A DNA stretch of 64,000 bases from Paenibacillus solani (lineage in GTDB: Bacteria; Bacillota; Bacilli; Paenibacillales; Paenibacillaceae). Shown here piece by piece: positions 34,472 to 44,621 of this stretch. A model generated the notes under the pieces. That model did not search any database and was not told where the DNA came from. It saw only the letters and a program-made list of their open reading frames with translations. Made by a program: the position numbers and the translations under genes. Numbering within the stretch: the stretch's first letter is position 1; every line of letters begins with the position of its first letter. The stretch lies in NCBI RefSeq assembly GCF_001277345.1, contig NZ_LIUT01000001.1, forward strand, positions 2,689,699-2,753,698, given 5' to 3'.

Positions 34472-35725
34472 GTGAATTCAGACCTTCAACCGACAACAAA
34501 ACCTAAGTTCAGCAAAGACTACACCCTGCACTTGGCAACGATCTTTCTCGGATTTATCATTTTTGGAATATCGGAAAATATTAAGGGACCAGCCATCCCG
34601 AGAATTCAGTTCGATTTCAATCTGGATGAGATGCAGATCGGGACCTTACTTTCACTGAATGCGCTCGGATACTTGATCGCTTGCTCTTTTACCGCTCTGT
34701 TAACTCGCAAGATTGGTATCAAGTGGGTTACCATACTGGCCTTCGGTTCGATGGCTGTCTCGGGCATTTTTATATTTCTGTCACACAGCTATCCCACATT
34801 TACGGCGTCCTATTTCTTCATGTACATAGGAAATGGAATGCTCGAGATCGGACTCGCCATACTGGCCGCACGTATCTTCGTGAGAAACACAGGCACCATG
34901 ATGAACCTGTCCCATTTCTTCTACGGAATCAGCTCTACCGTGGCACCGATGATTGCATCCGGTCTCATGACCGTAACCGTGTTTCAGTACACGCTGGACT
35001 GGCGGGGGATGTATCTGGCCATGTTGATGTTATCCATACTGCCGATGATTCCGGCGCTCATGAGCAAGTTTCCGGGTGATGATCTATCCGTAACGGAGCG
35101 GACTCCACTCAAGGTATTAGTCAAAGATCGCGCTCTGTGGCTTGTCGTCCTGATTCTGTCCTTTGGTGTCGTGTCGGAGATGGCCGTTGGCGGCTGGCTC
35201 GTCAATTTCCTTGAAAAATCGTACCAATGGGAGCCTACCGCTGCAGCCGGAATGCTGTCTGCTTTCTTCCTCTGTTTCTCGGCGGCACGTCTGCTGCTGG
35301 GGCCAATCACGGACCGGATCGGCTTCACACTGTCCATTATCATCCTGTCCGCGTTGACAGGCGTATGCACCTTTATCGCCATTTTTGGGGGCGAATCGTA
35401 TGCCTTCCTGTTCGCTGCAGCGGGCATTGGAATTGCGCCGATCTATCCGACCGTTATGGCTCTAATCGCCAAAAGATATCCCAAAGAGAGTGACACTGCG
35501 ATTACGTTCATCGTCACCATGATGGGAATCGGCAGCGTCATCGGCAACTACGCGATCGGAGCGATTACGAACGGATTCAAGCAAATGTACGGCAGTGGAA
35601 CGGAGCTTGGTCTGCTGCGCGGGCTCCAAGCAGGCTATGGCTTCATCGGACTCTGCGCCTTGCTCTGTTCATTCTTTGGTATTCTTCTGTATCGATATTT
35701 AAAAGTACGCAAGCAATTGATCTGA
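34472..35725 (+). CDS. MFS sugar transporter (FHS-like)
   Basis: 417 residues with about 12 membrane helices. FGISENIKGPAIPRIQFDF and MQIGTLLSLNALGYLIACSF at the N-terminus, and NLSHFFYGISSTVAPMIASG in helix five, recall the fucose/glucose FHS group. GTG start at 34472 follows GGGGAG by five bases. It is coupled to the ROK regulator gene, suggesting uptake of the sugar sensed by that regulator. Substrate unknown. A 17-bp-stem terminator closes the operon. Confidence 0.82.
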   Translation: MNSDLQPTTKPKFSKDYTLHLATIFLGFIIFGISENIKGPAIPRIQFDFNLDEMQIGTLLSLNALGYLIACSFTALLTRKIGIKWVTILAFGSMAVSGIFIFLSHSYPTFTASYFFMYIGNGMLEIGLAILAARIFVRNTGTMMNLSHFFYGISSTVAPMIASGLMTVTVFQYTLDWRGMYLAMLMLSILPMIPALMSKFPGDDLSVTERTPLKVLVKDRALWLVVLILSFGVVSEMAVGGWLVNFLEKSYQWEPTAAAGMLSAFFLCFSAARLLLGPITDRIGFTLSIIILSALTGVCTFIAIFGGESYAFLFAAAGIGIAPIYPTVMALIAKRYPKESDTAITFIVTMMGIGSVIGNYAIGAITNGFKQMYGSGTELGLLRGLQAGYGFIGLCALLCSFFGILLYRYLKVRKQLI

Positions 35726-35752
35726 TCATTCGAATGTTTAATGAATCACTCA

Positions 35753-35789
35753 AAAGGGAGTCCTCTTATTGTATAAGAGGACTCCCTTT
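35753..35789. terminator. Very strong terminator after the ROK/MFS operon
   Basis: A 17-bp perfect stem (35753-35769 with 35773-35789) beginning AAAGGGAGTCC closes around the loop TGT. Ends of the stem supply A and T runs, so it can serve both strands between convergent transporter genes. Confidence 0.92.
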
Positions 35790-35866
35790 CATCATTCTCA
35801 GCGGATGGCTTGCTCCGCGTACAGATATCACTTTCACCTTGTGCGTACGGATTTTCCGTAACCAAT

Positions 35867-37120
35867 TCATGATAAAGGGCTGTCGGTTGCCTCCGCTGCC
35901 AGGGTTGTGATCGCATTTTTTTGCAGCTTCAAGATCATAAATGACAAACCAGCCGATATCGCAATACAAACAGAACCAGCAATGTATACCATACGAATCC
36001 CGAGCGTATCCGCTATTAAACCACTGGCAGCCATGGATATACTCGTTATGGTAGATATCAAGATATCACGTGATGCATAAACTTTCGGCAGCATCTGATG
36101 ATCCACAGCCGATTGGAACGCCGTTTGCTGGGCGACATCCCTCAGCTGATATGCGGGTCCCATTGCGATACATAGAATTAAGGCCATAACAGGGATACTG
36201 TTCAAGCCATACCATAAGGTCAGCAGACTGAATACAGCAGAACCAGCGGCCATGCAAGCAATCAAGTTTTTTTGGATGAATGAAGATATCAGCAGCGTCA
36301 GCAAGCCGCCTGCAATAGCGCCGATATAATAGCTGGCATTAATGAATCCCCACCATGCCTCGCCTTGATGAAGTACCTCATTTACAAAAACCAGCGTAAT
36401 CGCCCCCACCCAGATGGCTCCGGCAGCCCCTTCAATCATATCCATCATCGTAATCAATCGCAAAGTAGGAATTCTCCATAGGTATAACCAGCCTTCCCGA
36501 ATGACTTCCCAGCTTGGTTTCTCTTGACCACCGCCAGCCGGCTCCTTCTCCTTCATGGAACGCACGGCAATCCATAGGCAGATCACGGACAGCCAGACCA
36601 ATAAACAGCTTATGATTAGCGTTGGCATATGTCCAAACCTTATGACAACAAAGCCCGTAAACGTGTATCCGGCAATCTGCAAGGATTGGCTAGTCACGGA
36701 TAATGAGCTGTTGGCCTTCACCAAGCGGTCTGGTGCAACCATTCTCGGAACCATGGATTGAATCAGCGGGTTTCCCCATCCTTCCGTGAAAGCTATCAAT
36801 AAAATAAAGATACACAATATGTAAACCTGAGAAGATATGTATGGAAATATGATAACGAGCGTCGTCAACAATAGAACTTTCATGACCTGAAGCCGTACCA
36901 GAAGCTTGGAGAAGCTGAATTTCTCCATGACAAGCGGAGCCGTAAAGCCAGCCAAGAACCTTGCAACGGCATTAAATAGCGGAAACAACGCAGCAATGAA
37001 TGCCGATCCGGACTCTTGATACATAAAGGTTGTCAGTACCATAAGGTAGACTACGCCTGCCAGTGAGATACTGGAATGCGCGATCCAGTAATATAAAAAG
37101 CTTCCTCTTTTCATGTCCAC
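35867..37120 (-). CDS. MFS transporter (exporter-like)
   Basis: 417 residues, about 12 helices, with the layout of the MFS_3 / enterobactin-exporter-like group (AHSSISLAGVVYLMVLTTFM, then FPLFNAVARFLAGFTAPLVM and PLIQSMVPRMVAPDRLVKAN). Members move drugs or siderophores; the sequence does not tell which. GTG at 37120 and ATG at 37114 both have G-rich sites upstream. Single gene. Confidence 0.82.
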   Translation of the reverse strand: MDMKRGSFLYYWIAHSSISLAGVVYLMVLTTFMYQESGSAFIAALFPLFNAVARFLAGFTAPLVMEKFSFSKLLVRLQVMKVLLLTTLVIIFPYISSQVYILCIFILLIAFTEGWGNPLIQSMVPRMVAPDRLVKANSSLSVTSQSLQIAGYTFTGFVVIRFGHMPTLIISCLLVWLSVICLWIAVRSMKEKEPAGGGQEKPSWEVIREGWLYLWRIPTLRLITMMDMIEGAAGAIWVGAITLVFVNEVLHQGEAWWGFINASYYIGAIAGGLLTLLISSFIQKNLIACMAAGSAVFSLLTLWYGLNSIPVMALILCIAMGPAYQLRDVAQQTAFQSAVDHQMLPKVYASRDILISTITSISMAASGLIADTLGIRMVYIAGSVCIAISAGLSFMILKLQKNAITTLAAEATDSPLS

Positions 37121-37193
37121 ACCCTCTCCCCTCCCGCAAGCAAATCCATTTTATTAGTCATACCATGATTGTATATTTCTGTAAAGAGAGGGG

Positions 37194-37532
37194 TCAGTCA
37201 CATATGGCAAAAAAACCTGCTCCTTCCATGAGAGGCAGGCTTGGCAATAAATCGCTATATAGAATGAACGGCCGCGAGCCAGCGGTCTTCTCAGGATACG
37301 GACAGCACTTAGCTTTGAGCTTGGCGGAGATCTGTACGATACAGCCGCACAGTGCGCAGGTCGTTCCTCCCAGCAGCTTCGGACATAACTTGCACACTTG
37401 TATACGGGTATCATACTCGTCATCCGAAACACAGCGGTCGGAGCTGAACATCGGAGAGGCCAGAACACGATGAATTTGTTCATCGCTGATCCGGTAACCG
37501 TCTTGGCAGCCTTTACATTGATTGTCCGCCAT
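37194..37532 (-). CDS. DUF6171-type cysteine-rich small protein
   Basis: About 112 residues. Cysteine pairs CKGC near the N-terminus and VCKLCPKLLGGTTCALCGC and KAKCCPYP in the middle suggest zinc binding; the GGTTCALCGC block matches a small Bacillales family I recall as DUF6171. The last 25 residues (from SRPFILYSD) go beyond the usual end after CCPYP and may be a frame extension. ATG at 37532 lies 9 bases after the arabinofuranosidase stop; the ribosome site is weak. Role unknown. Confidence 0.68.
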   Translation of the reverse strand: MADNQCKGCQDGYRISDEQIHRVLASPMFSSDRCVSDDEYDTRIQVCKLCPKLLGGTTCALCGCIVQISAKLKAKCCPYPEKTAGSRPFILYSDLLPSLPLMEGAGFFAICD

Positions 37533-37540
37533 ATCATCGA

Positions 37541-39034
37541 TTATCCTGTCGTGATTTTTAGAACGGTGACGGACCTGGGAGCGAGCTTCGCCCGCAGGAC
37601 GTCGCCTTCCCATTCATATGCATGGAATGCTAACGGCTTAAGGTTCTCCGGTGATTCAAAGGTATTATGCGCATCCAGCGAATCGGCTGTTAGCTGCTGA
37701 CCTGTAGTTTCGGACACCGCTTCACTCAATCCCCGAAGCTGAATCGTTATGTCGCTCTGCTCCACATGACTGAGATTACACAGACTCACATGAATGCTGC
37801 CTGTTTGATCCTTGGAGGCAGTTACGGAGACTTGTGGTATCTTGTCGCCGTCCATCTCATAATCCGTTCCGGTCTGATGAGTTGCTAAACGTTCTGCATC
37901 CTGATGCACTTTATACATATTAAACACATGATAAGTCGGCGTAAGAATCATCTTCTCCCCCTCTGTCAGGATGACCGACTGGAGCACATTAATGACCTGG
38001 GCAATATTCGCCATTACAACCCGATCGTTATGTTCATGGAAAATATTCAGTGTCAGCCCAGCCACCAAAGCATCACGAATGGTATTCTGCTGATATAAGA
38101 AACCTGGATTTGTTCCCGGCTCTACATCATACCAGGTGCCCCATTCATCCACAATCAGGCCGATCCGCTTATTGGGATCATATTGATCCATGATTGCTGA
38201 GTGACGTGTAATTAATTCATCCATATGGAGCGCCTTCTTCATCGTGCTGAACCATTCCTGTTCGCTGAATCCGGTAGCAGCCCCCTTGCTTGCCCAGGAG
38301 TCACCCGGAAGCGTGTAATAATGAAGACTGATCGCATCCATGTAAGGATGAGCTTCCCTCATGAGCGTTTCCATCCAACGATAATCATCGACGTTTGGAC
38401 CACAAGCAATTTTGTAGATCTTGTTCTCGTCATAGTTACGAACATACGTCTGATATCGTCTATATAAATCTGCATAATATTCCGGGCGCATATTCCCGCC
38501 GCAGCCCCAATTCTCATTCCCCACGCCAAAATACTTCACCTTCCATGGCTTTTCACGGCCATTCTCCTGACGCCATGCAGCCATCGGTGACACGCCATCG
38601 AAGGTCATATATTCAACCCATTCCGACATCTCCTGCACGGTTCCGCTGCCCACATTGCCCGATATGTATGGTTCGCAATCCAAAAGTTCACAGAGACGCA
38701 GGAACTCGTGCGTGCCAAAATGATTATTCTCCATAACGCCGCCCCAATGCGTATTGATCATTTGCTTCCGATTCTCTCGGGGGCCGACTCCGTCCTTCCA
38801 GTGATATTCATCAGCAAAACAACCGCCAGGCCAACGGAGGACCGGAATTTTCAACTGCTGTAGCGCTTTCAAAACATCATTTCGCATTCCTTCCGTGTTC
38901 GGGATCGGCGAATCTTCTCCTACCCATATCCCTTCATAAATGCAGCGGCCCAGATGTTCGGAAAAATGACCATAAATAGTTCGGTTGATCTTGCCTTCTG
39001 GTAAATCGGAATGAATGGTAATAACATGACTCAT
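37541..39034 (-). CDS. abfA: Alpha-L-arabinofuranosidase (GH51)
   Basis: 497 residues, the normal GH51 length, without a signal peptide. [20 protein letters not shown] near residue 20, [13 protein letters not shown] near 70, acid/base Glu in [11 protein letters not shown] near 173, and nucleophile Glu in [12 protein letters not shown] near 292 define the (beta/alpha)8 domain; the C-terminal beta domain follows. It releases arabinose from imported arabino-oligosaccharides in the cytoplasm. No ara genes lie next to it. Confidence 0.94.
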   Translation of the reverse strand: MSHVITIHSDLPEGKINRTIYGHFSEHLGRCIYEGIWVGEDSPIPNTEGMRNDVLKALQQLKIPVLRWPGGCFADEYHWKDGVGPRENRKQMINTHWGGVMENNHFGTHEFLRLCELLDCEPYISGNVGSGTVQEMSEWVEYMTFDGVSPMAAWRQENGREKPWKVKYFGVGNENWGCGGNMRPEYYADLYRRYQTYVRNYDENKIYKIACGPNVDDYRWMETLMREAHPYMDAISLHYYTLPGDSWASKGAATGFSEQEWFSTMKKALHMDELITRHSAIMDQYDPNKRIGLIVDEWGTWYDVEPGTNPGFLYQQNTIRDALVAGLTLNIFHEHNDRVVMANIAQVINVLQSVILTEGEKMILTPTYHVFNMYKVHQDAERLATHQTGTDYEMDGDKIPQVSVTASKDQTGSIHVSLCNLSHVEQSDITIQLRGLSEAVSETTGQQLTADSLDAHNTFESPENLKPLAFHAYEWEGDVLRAKLAPRSVTVLKITTG

Positions 39035-39165
39035 GACTCAATCCGCTCCTCGCATTATTTTGTAGAATAATATATTAATCAGTTTATATTTCTTTAAAAG
39101 AAGAATTACTATCAATCCGACTTACGTCAACCAATAAACAAACTTTTAACTAAAAAATTATTAAT

Positions 39166-39212
39166 AAAAAAGACTGGCCGGAAGCCGATCTTCCGATCCA
39201 GCCCCAGCCAGT
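39166..39212 (-). terminator. Terminator of the amino acid ABC operon
   Basis: ACTGGC (39173-39178) pairs with GCCAGT (39207-39212) and GGAAG (39180-39184) with CTTCC (39190-39194). The minus strand continues into a run of T. Confidence 0.8.
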
Positions 39213-39217
39213 ACTCC

Positions 39218-39964
39218 CTATCGCGTTGCCCGGTTTAAGAATTCCCGAGTCCGCTCCATTTTCGGTTGATTAAATATTTGATCCGGTGTTCCGGATTCGA
39301 CTACCTGTCCGTTATCCATGAAGATGATTCGGTCTGCCACTTCCTTGGCAAAACTCATCTCATGCGTCACGATCACCATCGTCATATGCTCCTCAGCCAG
39401 CTGCTTGATGACCGCTAACACTTCTCCTGTCAATTCCGGATCGAGTGCCGATGTCGGTTCATCAAAGAGCATAATATCCGGATTCATCATGAGTGCTCTC
39501 GCGATGGCAACACGCTGCTTCTGTCCACCGGACAGATTGCCCGGATATACATCGGCTTTATCCAACAATCCTACCTTCTGCAATAGAGCTGCGCCATTTT
39601 TCCTTACTTCTTCTTTGGTTTGTTTCTTTACATATTTGGGAGCCAAACCGAGATTCTCTTGCACCGTGAGATGAGGGAACAGGTTAAAATGCTGAAACAC
39701 CATGCCCATGCGGGATGTAATTGCCTTGATCTGTGATTGACTTGAATAAGCGCCATCCTTCACAAGGTATTGGTCCTGCACCTTGATCGACCCGCCGTTA
39801 ACCTCCTCCAAATGCACGAGACTGCGAAGCATGGTGCTCTTACCAGAACCGGAGGGCCCGATAACGGCAATCACTTCATTCTTCTGAATATCAAAGCTGA
39901 CGTCCTTCAGCACATCCAAAGAGCCGAAAGACTTCTTCATCTGCATTACTTCAATAATGGCCAT
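39218..39964 (-). CDS. Polar amino acid ABC transporter ATP-binding protein
   Basis: About 248 residues of the GlnQ/HisP/TcyC kind. Walker [11 protein letters not shown]-loop [18 protein letters not shown], signature [15 protein letters not shown], Walker [21 protein letters not shown] and [14 protein letters not shown] are all intact. Last gene of a three-gene importer operon with the permease 15 bases upstream. Confidence 0.93.
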   Translation of the reverse strand: MAIIEVMQMKKSFGSLDVLKDVSFDIQKNEVIAVIGPSGSGKSTMLRSLVHLEEVNGGSIKVQDQYLVKDGAYSSQSQIKAITSRMGMVFQHFNLFPHLTVQENLGLAPKYVKKQTKEEVRKNGAALLQKVGLLDKADVYPGNLSGGQKQRVAIARALMMNPDIMLFDEPTSALDPELTGEVLAVIKQLAEEHMTMVIVTHEMSFAKEVADRIIFMDNGQVVESGTPDQIFNQPKMERTREFLNRATR

Positions 39965-39979
39965 CACTCGACAGTCCTT

Positions 39980-40639
39980 TTACTCATATTTAAATCGACG
40001 TTCCAAAAATTTAAAGAACACTGTTAACACAAGCGTCATTAGCAAATAGATCACGCCAGCAACAAAAAATGGCATAATAGTTGCATCACGATTGACCGCC
40101 GTATAGGCGAAATGCAGCAGCTCAGGCACAGCCACAGCGTACAGCAGCGCCGTATCCTTTACCAGTGTAATGGATTCGTTAGATACCGCAGGGAGCGCTA
40201 CGCGGAACATTTGCGGCAAGATGACCTTGGTCGTCGTCTGAAACCGATTGAGACCCAGCACCTTGGAAGCCTCGTACTGCCCTTTGTCAATTGCCAGCAG
40301 GCCTCCTCGGAAAATTTCCGCAAAGTAGGCAGCATAGTTTAAAGCAAACGCTAAACATGCGGCCACAAAGCGGTCCAATACGAGATAATCTCCGATGACT
40401 GGCAGCACCGGCAATCCAAAACAAAAGAACAGCATCTGCAAAAGCAGCGGCGTTCCGCGGAACACATAAATGTAGGCGTTAGCGAACCATGCCAGCGGCT
40501 TAATGGCACTTCTGACCATTAATGTGAACATAAAGCCGAGCGGGATGGAGGCCAGGATCGCAATGAAGAATAACAGAATCGTCGTCTGCGCACCTTCCAA
40601 CATCGGCTTGCCGATTTGAATAATATAATCCATACTCAT
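39980..40639 (-). CDS. Polar amino acid ABC transporter permease
   Basis: 219 residues with five helices. The HEQRTA-type amino acid permease loop reads FAEIFRGGLLAIDKGQYEASKVLGL, containing the EAA motif. One permease gene implies a homodimer. It follows the binding protein after a gap of about 160 bases with a hairpin. Confidence 0.92.
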   Translation of the reverse strand: MSMDYIIQIGKPMLEGAQTTILLFFIAILASIPLGFMFTLMVRSAIKPLAWFANAYIYVFRGTPLLLQMLFFCFGLPVLPVIGDYLVLDRFVAACLAFALNYAAYFAEIFRGGLLAIDKGQYEASKVLGLNRFQTTTKVILPQMFRVALPAVSNESITLVKDTALLYAVAVPELLHFAYTAVNRDATIMPFFVAGVIYLLMTLVLTVFFKFLERRFKYE

Positions 40640-40732
40640 TATACTTAACTCCTAATAGAAGAGCTTCAACTAAGAACCGACACTCTTCTTAATGTCTTCT
40701 TAAATCCAAGGATTGGAACAGAAAACCGGATC

Positions 40733-40751
40733 CTTTGATAAAGTCCGGTTT
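40733..40751 (-). terminator. Hairpin between binding-protein and permease genes
   Basis: AAACCGGA (40733-40740) and TCCGGTTT (40744-40751) are exact inverses with flanking partial pairs, and TTTTCTGTT follows on the minus strand. As in the peptide importer above, it should raise binding protein over permease. Confidence 0.6.
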
Positions 40752-40797
40752 CTTAGAGAATTTATGAGAGGATCGATTAACATCCTCGGTGAACATC

Positions 40798-41562
40798 TTA
40801 CTTCAGTACTTTATTCTCGCCAAACCATTTCTCGGAAACCTTGGCTGCTGTACCATCGGCGTTCATGTCATCCAGAGCCTTCTGCAGACTGTTCAGTAGG
40901 TCCTCATTCCCTTTCTTAACTCCGATCCCGTATTGTTCCGGTGCCAAGTGTTCATCAAGAATCCTATAAGTTCCTTCTTCCTTCGACATGTAGTAATTCA
41001 ATACAACTTCGTCAATGACTACGGCATCCACACGACCATTCTTTAAGTCGCCAAGAGCCAGCACATTATCAGGAAACTCGTTGATCTTGACTTGATCATG
41101 AATCTCATTAGCGCTTAGCGCATCTGCTGCTGAGGATAATGCCTGCAAGCCGACTTCTTTGCCAGCCAAATCGCTGATGGAGCTAATATCGGAATCAGAC
41201 AGAACCGCTACGACCTGACTGTTCTCAAGATAAGGCTTCGTGAACAGCACCTTTTCCTTACGCTCCTCGGTGATGGTATAGCCATTCCATATCAAGTCGA
41301 TGCGTCCACTGCTGAGCTCGGATTCTTTTGCTTTCCAGTCGATAGGCTGGAACTTGATTTCCTTGCCCATTTTTTCAGCGGCTGCGCGTGCATAATCGAT
41401 ATCAAAACCTACAAGTTCATTGTTCTCATCACGGAATCCCATAGGTGCGAACTTGTCGTCAATTCCGACAACCAGTTCATTGCCACCGCTCGCGGATTTT
41501 GAGCATCCAACTACGGTCAATAAAAGCATAAATCCCGCTAATACTAATGCTATCTTTCTCAC
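40798..41562 (-). CDS. Polar amino acid ABC transporter substrate-binding lipoprotein
   Basis: About 254 residues. The lipobox is LTVVGCSKS near residue 19, then the SBP_bac_3 fold with LVVGIDDKFAPMGFRDENN, VGFDIDYARAAAEKMG, IDLIWNGYTITEERKE and GVKKGNEDLL. GTG at 41562 is eight bases after AAGGGGG. Ligand is a polar amino acid; cystine, glutamine and arginine binders share these motifs, so it is left open. Confidence 0.9.
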   Translation of the reverse strand: MRKIALVLAGFMLLLTVVGCSKSASGGNELVVGIDDKFAPMGFRDENNELVGFDIDYARAAAEKMGKEIKFQPIDWKAKESELSSGRIDLIWNGYTITEERKEKVLFTKPYLENSQVVAVLSDSDISSISDLAGKEVGLQALSSAADALSANEIHDQVKINEFPDNVLALGDLKNGRVDAVVIDEVVLNYYMSKEEGTYRILDEHLAPEQYGIGVKKGNEDLLNSLQKALDDMNADGTAAKVSEKWFGENKVLK

Positions 41563-41782
41563 CAAAAAATCCCCCTTGTTGTCATAAACGCAGTGATATT
41601 CAGGATTTCTAGCAATCCAGTAATATACACAACTGCTTTTACACTTTACTACGTTATCAGGACTCCATGATAGCATATTAGCGAGGAAGAGTCGATAGTT
41701 TCATAGAATGACGGCTTGTTGTACTAGTTTTGAAAAATATGTATGTTTGCCCTGTATTAGGGATACTTTATAGATGATTCTG

Positions 41783-41838
41783 ATTTACGGGAAACTCAAG
41801 GACGCAAGGACTAACACCAAGCAAGAGAGGCGGTAAAT
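41783..41838 (+). other. Structured leader resembling part of a GEMM (c-di-GMP-I) riboswitch core
   Basis: ATTTAC (41783-41788) and GTAAAT (41833-41838) close a 44-base loop that contains GGGAAACTC, AAGGACGCAAGG and ACTAACACC. These words are like GGCAAACC, GGGACGCAAAG and CTAA of the GEMM class, in the same order. The tetraloop-capped helix between the first two is absent. The ribosome site GAGAGG of the next gene is inside the loop just before the closing strand. It may be a degenerate or novel leader RNA. Confidence 0.35.
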
Positions 41839-41843
41839 ACACA

Positions 41844-42566
41844 ATGGTTACTTTCTTGAAATTAATACGGCGTTCGGGGGTTCTCGCCATCGCTGTCATC
41901 ATGAGTTTTGCTGTTCTTTCGACGGTTTCTGCAGAACCGCACGGGCAGCCAGTGGATTCCTCGCCAGTCCCTTCGGTCAAGAACGAACACAGACCGCAAA
42001 AAGCCGGTCATATGTTTATGGATCTATCCAAATTCTTAAAGCTGGAACCTCAGGTTCTCAAGGATAAACTCAAGACGTCAACCCTGGCGGACATCGCCAA
42101 GGAGCAAGGGATTGCACGCGAAGCTATGAAAGCCAAACTCATCGAGCTGTTGAAGGCCCGGGTTTCATCGCATCCGCAAAAGTTAGGAGAAGGTATGGAT
42201 TACTCGGCCGTGGCGGACAAACTGCTTGACGCCAAGGGCGGCTGGCATCAACATAGAAGTCCTTACCGGCATGGAAAACTGATCTCAGATCGAGAAGAGC
42301 TTGCCAAGCTTTTAAAAACAACACCGGAAGAACTCAAACAATCGCTGCATTCCGGAAAATCACTGGCCCAGATCGCGAAGGAACGTGACGTGCCAGTCCA
42401 GGCTGTCATTGATCAACAAGTCCAGGCAATCACGAAGAGACTCGATCGAAAGCTCAGCGAAGGCAAGCTAACAAAGGAAGAATACGCTGAACGCAAGTCC
42501 CGCATTGCACCATTTGTCAGCGATGTCGTGAATGGCAAACTCCAACCGATGAAACATACCCGATAA
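41844..42566 (+). CDS. Exported protein with two LAxLLK...LAxIAKE repeats
   Basis: 240 residues with a signal peptide cut near SAEP (residue 31). Two similar blocks follow: LSKFLKLEPQVLKDKLK plus STLADIAKEQGI at about 61-92, and LAKLLKTTPEELKQSLH plus SGKSLAQIAKERDV at about 152-184. Each predicts a short helix bundle as in other Bacillales secreted helical repeats. The remainder is Lys/Glu-rich helix. Function unknown. GAGAGGCGGTAAATACACA precedes the ATG, overlapping the leader structure described above. Confidence 0.75.
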   Translation: MVTFLKLIRRSGVLAIAVIMSFAVLSTVSAEPHGQPVDSSPVPSVKNEHRPQKAGHMFMDLSKFLKLEPQVLKDKLKTSTLADIAKEQGIAREAMKAKLIELLKARVSSHPQKLGEGMDYSAVADKLLDAKGGWHQHRSPYRHGKLISDREELAKLLKTTPEELKQSLHSGKSLAQIAKERDVPVQAVIDQQVQAITKRLDRKLSEGKLTKEEYAERKSRIAPFVSDVVNGKLQPMKHTR

Positions 42567-42610
42567 CATTTCTGTTTCTTAGTAGGTATATATTGTGACA
42601 AGCACATAGC

Positions 42611-42655
42611 AAGAGCCGCTCCACGGTTGGCATTAACCGAGATGGAGCGGCTCTT
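42611..42655. terminator. Bidirectional terminator between two exported-protein genes
   Basis: AAGAGCCGCTCCA (42611-42623) pairs perfectly with TGGAGCGGCTCTT (42643-42655). Confidence 0.88.
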
Positions 42656-42684
42656 ATTCATCTACTACGTTTATATTCATGCAT

Positions 42685-43200
42685 TTACGGCACGTATTGC
42701 TGGATAATCTTCACTACGGTGCCATCTTCAATTGTGAGATGGAATGGGAACCATTTCATATCCACGATATCGTCTTTTTCATAAATGTTGATAAATTTGT
42801 TCAAGTCCACCAATTGGTTCCAGGAAATTTGAGCATCCTCATACCGTCCAGTATGGTCGTATATCTGAAGCAGTACTTCTGCATCATCGGCTACCGGTAG
42901 TTCAATCTGCTCTTCCGTATCATTTACGATATAATAACCGTCAGGAGCTTCCGTCATCTCCGGATCCTGTTCACGTTCACGGAATACCCGATTCGCTTCT
43001 TCTCCCTCATACCATTCGATCGGATCCACTTCCAGATATACCTTGCCGTCTCTGATCTCAAGATTATTTATGTAAGCAGCTTCCTGATTCGAAGCATCCG
43101 GAACCGGCTCATATTGGTTGCTAGAGGCCACGCCAACAGTTGTCATCATGATGAGCACAAGCAGCATCATAGATCCCAATTTCCAAGCCGACTTCTTCAT
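42685..43200 (-). CDS. Small exported protein of unknown function
   Basis: 171 residues with a signal peptide (MKKSAWKLGSMMLLVLIMM to about TTVGVAS). The mature part is acidic, with INNLEIRDGKVYLEVDPIEW-type strands, a YEGEEANRVF segment and a C-terminal KIIQQYVP. No family recognised; length and acidity suggest a small beta-rich secreted domain. A GAGGAGCGATGAG site precedes the ATG. Confidence 0.72.
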   Translation of the reverse strand: MKKSAWKLGSMMLLVLIMMTTVGVASSNQYEPVPDASNQEAAYINNLEIRDGKVYLEVDPIEWYEGEEANRVFREREQDPEMTEAPDGYYIVNDTEEQIELPVADDAEVLLQIYDHTGRYEDAQISWNQLVDLNKFINIYEKDDIVDMKWFPFHLTIEDGTVVKIIQQYVP

Positions 43201-43494
43201 CTTCTCATCGCTCCTCTTATACTTGATGTTATACCGTTTATTCTAACTGCTTCAGTGCCCGATTCACCATTCATTGTTCAATATTAACCCAATTCCTGGG
43301 ACTTGAAACACGATGATAGGTCCTGCAGTATCTTCATTATAAGAACATTCGCTGGAAAAAGGATGTCATTTCGTCGTAAATTCATTACAATGCTTCAATC
43401 TTTCCATCTTCGTTAGCAAACCCTTCAACCCATCTTCCAAATATTTCGAGTCGGCAGACGCCCCAAAGAGAAGAGGCTGACAAATAAGCACAAC
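43201..43494. other. Intergenic stretch without visible gene
   Basis: Upstream of the exported protein gene. No open frame with a ribosome site, repeat or hairpin stands out apart from the terminator that follows at 43495. It probably holds that gene's promoter. Confidence 0.5.
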
Positions 43495-43549
43495 ATAAAC
43501 AAGCCCGACCCGCTGAGTCCCTCAGTCATGGTCAGGCTTGTTTATGTGA
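43495..43549 (-). terminator. Long-stem terminator of ppaC
   Basis: ACATAAACAAGCCCGACC (43495-43512) pairs with the inverse at 43532-43549 with a single mismatch. It lies 9 bases beyond the ppaC stop. Confidence 0.9.
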
Positions 43550-43557
43550 GTAATTTA

Positions 43558-44487
43558 TTATTGAGTAAATGCTTCGGTCAGAACAGGAACGATCTGCGAT
43601 TTACGGGAAACAACGCCTTTAAGAAGAGCCTTATTTTCAGATAAGGAAACATTATACGCCTTCTCAACCGCTTTGGACTCTTTACCAAGCGCAAGAGCAA
43701 TGGAATCGTTGTTAAGAATATCAGTCACGACCAATACGAACAAGTCAAGATTCTTCTCCGCGATAATCCCCTGAATGGCATCTTCAAGCTCGGCTTGACG
43801 GGACAGTACATCATTCGTGTCGACCGCATTAACCTGAGCAATTTCAACCTTGGCTCCACCCATTTGGAATTCCTTCGCATCCAGGGAAATCAATTGCGCG
43901 ATGGATTTATCACTCAAATCTGCACCAGCCTTAAGCATGTCCAGCCCATAGCTGTCTGCATCCACGCCTGCAATCTCCGCCAGCTCGCGTGCAGCTGCTA
44001 CATCTTCTTCCGTGCAAGTTGGGGATTTGAACAACAGCGAGTCCGAAATGATCGCGGACAGCATCAAACCCGCAATCTCTTTACGAACGGAGACGCCTTT
44101 CTCCTTGTAGATCTTGTTCAGAATAGTAGCTGTGCAGCCAACAGGCTCGGCACGGTAGTATAGCGGCTGACTTGTTTCAAAGTTCGCGATGCGGTGATGG
44201 TCGATAACCTCAATCACGCGAACTTGATCAATGTCGCTAGCGCTTTGCTGACGTTCGTTATGGTCTACAAGAATAACCTCTTGCGCTTCATTCGCTACCG
44301 TCTCGACGAGACGTGGCGCCTCCACCTTGAAGAAATCGAGCGCATATTGCGTCTCGCCATTCACGTCACCAAGCCGTACAGGCTCGGCGGCAAGACCGAG
44401 TTGATTCTTCAAATCAGCATAAGCAATAGCAGAACAGATCGTGTCGGTATCCGGATTTTTGTGTCCAAAAATTAATGTTTTAGCCAT
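43558..44487 (-). CDS. ppaC: Manganese-dependent inorganic pyrophosphatase
   Basis: 309 residues, normal for family II. DHH motifs are [16 protein letters not shown] at the N-terminus, [12 protein letters not shown] near 75 and [12 protein letters not shown] near 98; the C-terminal DHHA2 domain ends [13 protein letters not shown]. It hydrolyses pyrophosphate in the cytoplasm with Mn. There is a consensus -10 TATAAT on the minus strand at 44553-44558. Single-gene unit. Confidence 0.96.
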   Translation of the reverse strand: MAKTLIFGHKNPDTDTICSAIAYADLKNQLGLAAEPVRLGDVNGETQYALDFFKVEAPRLVETVANEAQEVILVDHNERQQSASDIDQVRVIEVIDHHRIANFETSQPLYYRAEPVGCTATILNKIYKEKGVSVRKEIAGLMLSAIISDSLLFKSPTCTEEDVAAARELAEIAGVDADSYGLDMLKAGADLSDKSIAQLISLDAKEFQMGGAKVEIAQVNAVDTNDVLSRQAELEDAIQGIIAEKNLDLFVLVVTDILNNDSIALALGKESKAVEKAYNVSLSENKALLKGVVSRKSQIVPVLTEAFTQ

Positions 44488-44621
44488 ACATGGTACCCCT
44501 CTCGCAACATGAATTTCATCGTTTAGTCCAATAAACGGATGATTCCTATCTGATTATAGCGTTTTATATCATTAAATTCTACTTATTCCAATTTCTTTAC
44601 AGAGATTATTTTACTATCGAT

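Noticed and set aside
39218..41562. Naming the amino acid importer as a cystine or glutamine system
   Set aside because: The binding protein shows only general SBP_bac_3 motifs; the ligand cannot be chosen from sequence alone.
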